From assembly GCF_023734095.1 (NCBI RefSeq), contig NZ_AP024620.1, forward strand, positions 2,848,501-2,912,500: DNA of 64,000 bases, given 5' to 3'. Position numbers and translations under genes: made by a program. This DNA is from Moorella sp. Hama-1 (lineage in GTDB: Bacteria; Bacillota; DSM-521; Neomoorellales; Neomoorellaceae). The notes beneath the pieces were generated by a model that saw nothing but the letters and a program-made list of their open reading frames with translations, ran no database searches and was not told the DNA's origin. Position 1 is the stretch's first letter, and each line of letters opens with the position of its first letter. Shown piece after piece: positions 61,256 through 64,000 of this stretch.

Positions 61256-61675
61256 TTACCCCTCCCGGTTAATTTTATCGACCTGCTCCAGGATAGCTGC
61301 CGCTACCTGGTCGACCATGGCCTTTTGCTCTGTGGTAAGTTCCCGCGTAGCTAACGTCCCCTCACCGAGCCTTTCCCCGGCAACAAGGTCGGTCACCACT
61401 ACTTTACCGCTGACCGGCCCGCTCAGGGCCTCAGTGGCTTTTAAAGCGCAACATTTTTCGCACCCGTCGATGGTTATCGTGGGATAATCGCGGGCGAAGT
61501 TCCGCTCTTCTTCGCCGCCGGCCATAAACAGGGGCAGGCAAATAGTTACGAAATGATAGCCCGGCCTGATGGACCGCAGCACCTTCTGGGTGGCCAGGCG
61601 GGAAATGGTCCCCCCGGGGCAGGCCTCGCCGCTGCAGGAAATCAGGCCGATGGATAATTTTCCTTCTTCGTTCAT
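61256..61675 (-). CDS. DGC-domain putative metal-binding protein
   Basis: 139 residues, GGAGAAAGC before ATG. The motif ITIDGCEKCCALK gives the name-giving DGC; GLISCSGEACPGGT near the start supplies two more Cys. DGC proteins (putative zinc-binding) have unknown function and often lie by redox or metal genes. 3 bp from the downstream gene. Confidence 0.82.
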   Translation of the reverse strand: MNEEGKLSIGLISCSGEACPGGTISRLATQKVLRSIRPGYHFVTICLPLFMAGGEEERNFARDYPTITIDGCEKCCALKATEALSGPVSGKVVVTDLVAGERLGEGTLATRELTTEQKAMVDQVAAAILEQVDKINREG

Positions 61676-61698
61676 GCTTTCTCCTCCCCAACAGGCGT

Positions 61699-62121
61699 TT
61701 ATTGCTCCTCGCCGGCGTCATACCAGCGGTCGACTTTAGCGGCCAGGTCGGCGGCCAGTTCCTCGGCGATCTGCCACCCGGCCGCCGTCAGGTGGGCGGC
61801 GGTGCCGGCGTCGACGCCCCGGTGGTTGCGAAAGGCATCCACGGCGCGGACCCTTTCTACCACCCGGCCGCCGGCGTGCTCGACATTCTTGGCCGCGCAG
61901 AGCTTCGGGCAGCCGTCCACGGTAATGCACCTGGCGCCGGCGATCTCCTTCCTGGCCTCATTGTCGCCGTAAACCAGAAGGGCCAGGCACATGGTCGCCG
62001 CTTTATCGGGCCGCAGCTCTTTTACGGTCTTCAGTGCTGCTTCCCGGCCCAGGAGGCCGTACATCTTGCCGATACCGCTGCAGGGGATGACGTAAACTTT
62101 GCGGGAGCTATTTCCCGGCAT
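61699..62121 (-). CDS. DGC-domain putative metal-binding protein
   Basis: 140 residues. VYVIPCSGIGKMYGLLGREA at the start and ITVDGCPKLCAAKN in the middle give the DGC fold with Cys at CSG and DGC-x3-C. Its start lies within the 3' end of the upstream fusion gene (14-bp overlap), so they are translated together. It resembles the N-terminal part of that fusion, which points to duplication. Confidence 0.85.
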   Translation of the reverse strand: MPGNSSRKVYVIPCSGIGKMYGLLGREAALKTVKELRPDKAATMCLALLVYGDNEARKEIAGARCITVDGCPKLCAAKNVEHAGGRVVERVRAVDAFRNHRGVDAGTAAHLTAAGWQIAEELAADLAAKVDRWYDAGEEQ

Positions 62122-62980
62122 TGAAATCAGCCACCTTTTCCTTTAATACTTCCATATAGCGCTGCCCGTCCAGTAAAAATTCGCGGTCAGCCTCAAAGTT
62201 GGTCAGTTCCAGTTCGGCAATCCAGCCCTTTTCATAGGGGTTTTCATTGATGAGTTCCGGCGCCTCCAGGATAGCTTCATTAACGGCCACCACCCGGCCG
62301 GTAACCGGGGAAACCAGTTCATAAACCGCTTTTGCCGACTCGATGGTACCCATTTCGCCGAATTGCTCCACTTCTGTACCCGGATCGGGGGGCGTGACAA
62401 AGGTAATATCGGAAAGGTTTTGCTGCAAGTAGTCGCTGATGCCTACGCGGCCCCTATTCCCCTCTACCTGCACCCAGCAGTCGTTCTCGTTGAAGTAAAA
62501 GCCTGCCAGGGGTACCCGGAAGATAAACTTATCGTGGCGATGGATGGCGTATTCCAGCGGGCCGGCAAAAAGGCCGGCGTTTTCTCCAGGAACCCGACCG
62601 GCCTCCGCTTCCATGAAAACTGGCTGCCAGGACCGCCAGACATCCTCCACGAAGGCCGCCGCCCCTGCCCCCACCCGCCAGTCAGGGCCGGGGTTATAGT
62701 CCCTCTTTTTAGCTTCTTCGGCCATGGTTATTTTACGGTAAATCTTCAGGTTGTTGTTAGCGGCGATGCGGCTGGCGCAGCGGGTGGCGCAGCCGTCGAT
62801 AACCACCAGGCTGCCTTCTTGAAGAAGGGAAGCGTAACGGGACGGCGCCGTCTGGTAAAGCACCGGGCAGATGATCTCGCTGCCCGTAGCTGCCGCCATT
62901 TTCAGGGCCAGTTCCCTGGCCAGGCAGCCTGCTTCTTTGTCCAGGCCGTTGCAGGGCAGGATAACATACTTTGCAGCCAC
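62108..62980 (-). CDS. fusion of a DGC domain with a GcvH-type lipoyl domain
   Basis: 290 residues from GTG 62980. Residues 1-75 are DGC-like (YVILPCNGLDKEAGCLAREL; VVIDGCATRCASRI). Residues about 145-275 are a GcvH/lipoyl domain: CWVQVEGNRGRVGISDYLQQ, the lipoylation site GTIESAKAVYEL (Lys217) and SPVTGRVVAVNEAI, LINENPYEKGWIAELEL. A lipoyl arm tied to a Cys metal domain is not part of glycine cleavage as known, and no gcvT/gcvP is nearby. Lipoate-binding proteins of the sulfur-oxidising Hdr-like system are a parallel. Likely a swinging redox arm; substrate unknown. Confidence 0.88.
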   Translation of the reverse strand: MAAKYVILPCNGLDKEAGCLARELALKMAAATGSEIICPVLYQTAPSRYASLLQEGSLVVIDGCATRCASRIAANNNLKIYRKITMAEEAKKRDYNPGPDWRVGAGAAAFVEDVWRSWQPVFMEAEAGRVPGENAGLFAGPLEYAIHRHDKFIFRVPLAGFYFNENDCWVQVEGNRGRVGISDYLQQNLSDITFVTPPDPGTEVEQFGEMGTIESAKAVYELVSPVTGRVVAVNEAILEAPELINENPYEKGWIAELELTNFEADREFLLDGQRYMEVLKEKVADFNAGK

Positions 62981-62982
62981 GG

Positions 62983-63270
62983 CTATTTACCCCCTTCTTC
63001 CTGGCGCAGGGCCTTGATTGCCTCCAGGACCCAGGATTTCTCGGGAAAGGAAATGGCGTCCGGCCCGCAGGTCTTGGCGCAGGCGCGGCAGAAGACGACG
63101 CAGTTGGTGGGATTGGCCACGATCAGGCGGGGCTCTTCCTCCCGGACCTCGTATACCTGGTGCGGGCAGAATTTAGCACACTCCAGGCAGTAATTGCACC
63201 GGCTATAATCAATCACCGGCGCCCAGGTGATCTTCTCCCGCGGCACGCCCATAAAGGTGTTTTCAGCCAT
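62983..63270 (-). CDS. 2[4Fe-4S] ferredoxin-like protein
   Basis: 95 residues. Two cluster motifs: CNYCLECAKFCPH and CVVFCRACAKTCGPDAI; the second has a C-x3-C opening and lacks the usual CP, which is seen in Hdr-linked ferredoxins. Overlaps the upstream gene by 8 bp and is 2 bp from the fusion gene. Should pass electrons between the HdrA-like protein and the lipoyl or DGC proteins. Confidence 0.9.
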   Translation of the reverse strand: MAENTFMGVPREKITWAPVIDYSRCNYCLECAKFCPHQVYEVREEEPRLIVANPTNCVVFCRACAKTCGPDAISFPEKSWVLEAIKALRQEEGGK

Positions 63271-63640
63271 CGGACCGCGCCTCCCAATCCGCCAGGGCGG
63301 CGGCCACTTTCTGAAATGCTTCCTCGGTGGTCAGGTCGCGGATATCCAGGGGATAAAAATCGGTCTTTAAGTCCATCCCCGCTGCCTTCAGGGCGTCCCG
63401 GAACATTTTATTCTGCATGTTGGGGGCGCAGGCGGCAATCATGACCTTTCGGTGGGCCTTGAGGAAGTCGGCCAGGAAGCGGTCACCGTCCTCCTCGCAT
63501 AACTGGGGGTGGATAAAACCGTACTCCACCGGCAACTCAACCCGTACGCGGTTGATAAAGTCCCAGATGTCCATCTTGGCAAACCCCGGGCACTTGCCGG
63601 TGCAGACGCACATGATTAAACCCGGCTTTTCATCAGGCAT
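63263..63640 (-). CDS. HdrA N-terminal-like Cys protein
   Basis: 125 residues from ATG 63640, where AAAGGAG lies 8 bases upstream; an ATG at 63658 overlaps that RBS. It begins PGLIMCVCTGKCPGFAKMDI, with FIHPQLCEEDGDRFLADFLK and KVMIAACAPNMQNKMFRDAL. This is the fold of the N-terminal domain of heterodisulfide reductase HdrA (Cys-rich start, 'CSPRMHE'-like later block), here alone with no flavin domain. First gene of the operon. It may bind one Fe-S cluster through C-x-C-x3-C plus the later Cys. Confidence 0.75.
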   Translation of the reverse strand: MPDEKPGLIMCVCTGKCPGFAKMDIWDFINRVRVELPVEYGFIHPQLCEEDGDRFLADFLKAHRKVMIAACAPNMQNKMFRDALKAAGMDLKTDFYPLDIRDLTTEEAFQKVAAALADWEARSDG

Positions 63641-63691
63641 ATGTGTTTCTCCTTTCATTATTGCTTCTCCGGCAGTTTGTTCCGCTTATCT

Positions 63692-63732
63692 CTTGACATA
63701 TTCATTATATAACTTTCTACTTATTTGTCAAG
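63692..63732 (-). promoter_or_regulatory. promoter of the HdrA-like/DGC/lipoyl operon with flanking dyad
   Basis: On the minus strand: TTGACA (63726-63731), 16-bp spacer, TATAAT (63704-63709), both at consensus. CTTGACA (63692-63698) and TGTCAAG (63726-63732) are inverted copies that bracket the -10 region, so a regulator binding both arms could control the promoter. The rest of 63733-63968 is AT-rich with no gene. Confidence 0.75.
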
Positions 63733-63968
63733 GTTATTATATTCCATTTTACTAATACATACTGCCAGGGCAATTTCGTAATAATTATAGCGTCGAATAT
63801 TATTAAATGCAGAGATAATAATATGGATATAGAGCCGGGTCCTTTAATAGCAAGCAAAACCCCTAACGATTGCTTTAATCCAGTAACCATGGCCGGATTT
63901 ACCTATTTACATTTTAATCATTTCATGCTAATCTCCTTATATAATAAATATCTAATGAGGTGAGCCAA

Positions 63969-64000
63969 ATGTCCATCGGAACTTTGGCCGGTGAAACCAG
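63969..64000 (+). CDS. start of an unidentified gene at the window edge
   Basis: ATG 63969 with GAGGTGA six bases upstream; the ten visible codons read MSIGTLAGET. Too short to name. The direction is divergent from the HdrA-like operon. Confidence 0.45.
   Translation, partial: MSIGTLAGET

Overview
The window looks like a chromosome segment of a thermophilic, anaerobic, high-G+C Firmicute, most like Moorella and its acetogenic relatives. The cues are the ResB/CcsA cytochrome c system, siroheme decarboxylases of the alternative haem pathway, many Fe-S and arsenic genes, RBS-led starts with many GTG/TTG codons, and the style of the IS607 and IS1634 elements. No rRNA, tRNA or CRISPR array was seen. 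The species call is inference.

Layout. (1) 1-8.9 kb, ordinary chromosome: ccsA (cut by the window edge) and resB, ahbA-ahbB, a copper P-type ATPase behind a CsoR-type operator, an ArsR repressor, an acyl-ACP thioesterase and two small conserved proteins. (2) 9.0-15.7 kb: a surface-type cluster of three glycosyltransferases with two small secretion-signal-less proteins (one TasA/camelysin-like), then a DUF401 membrane protein. (3) 15.7-23.5 kb, a graveyard: a glycolate-oxidase fragment, an N-truncated SNF2 helicase fused head-on to a truncated DUF1156 methylase and a frameshifted SocA-like gene, then intact NlpC/P60, Rpn and YkoF-like genes, and fragments of a nucleotidyltransferase and of DUF401. 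(4) 23.5-29.7 kb, nested mobile elements: an IS607 element whose recombinase gene is split by an IS1634-type element with a clear target duplication, and an ISNCY/IS1202-type element at the outer edge. (5) 29.7-49.9 kb, defence island: an AbiEii-type toxin pair, a small unknown gene and a complete type 3 BREX operon (brxF, brxC, pglX, brxHII, pglZ, brxA-like). Between pglX and brxHII sits an AT-richer two-gene cassette: a DUF3644 protein with an Rx4H HEPN motif and a very large STAND/NACHT-like NTPase ending in a PD-(D/E)xK-like nuclease domain. This cassette is the best candidate for an undescribed system. (6) 50-55.5 kb: flavin reductase, a second glycolate-oxidase fragment, an intact MNT-type nucleotidyltransferase, a second IS1634-family element with 7-bp duplications, and a coiled-coil protein built of 18-residue repeats. 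(7) 55.5-64 kb: arsR-acr3, an MFS pump, a His/Cys-rich small protein and PadR around a dyad operator, a split COG0701-type permease, and a tight six-gene operon that joins an HdrA-like N-terminal domain, a ferredoxin, a DGC-domain/GcvH lipoyl fusion, two more DGC proteins and a thioredoxin-like protein. This operon is the second candidate for an undescribed system.

How the parts fit. The BREX core should methylate and protect host DNA, while the cassette looks like a second, abortive layer (sensor ATPase plus nuclease and RNase). The right-hand end combines metalloid export with a lipoate- and Fe-S-based redox relay of unknown substrate. All functions are read from sequence motifs and gene order; no database search was run.
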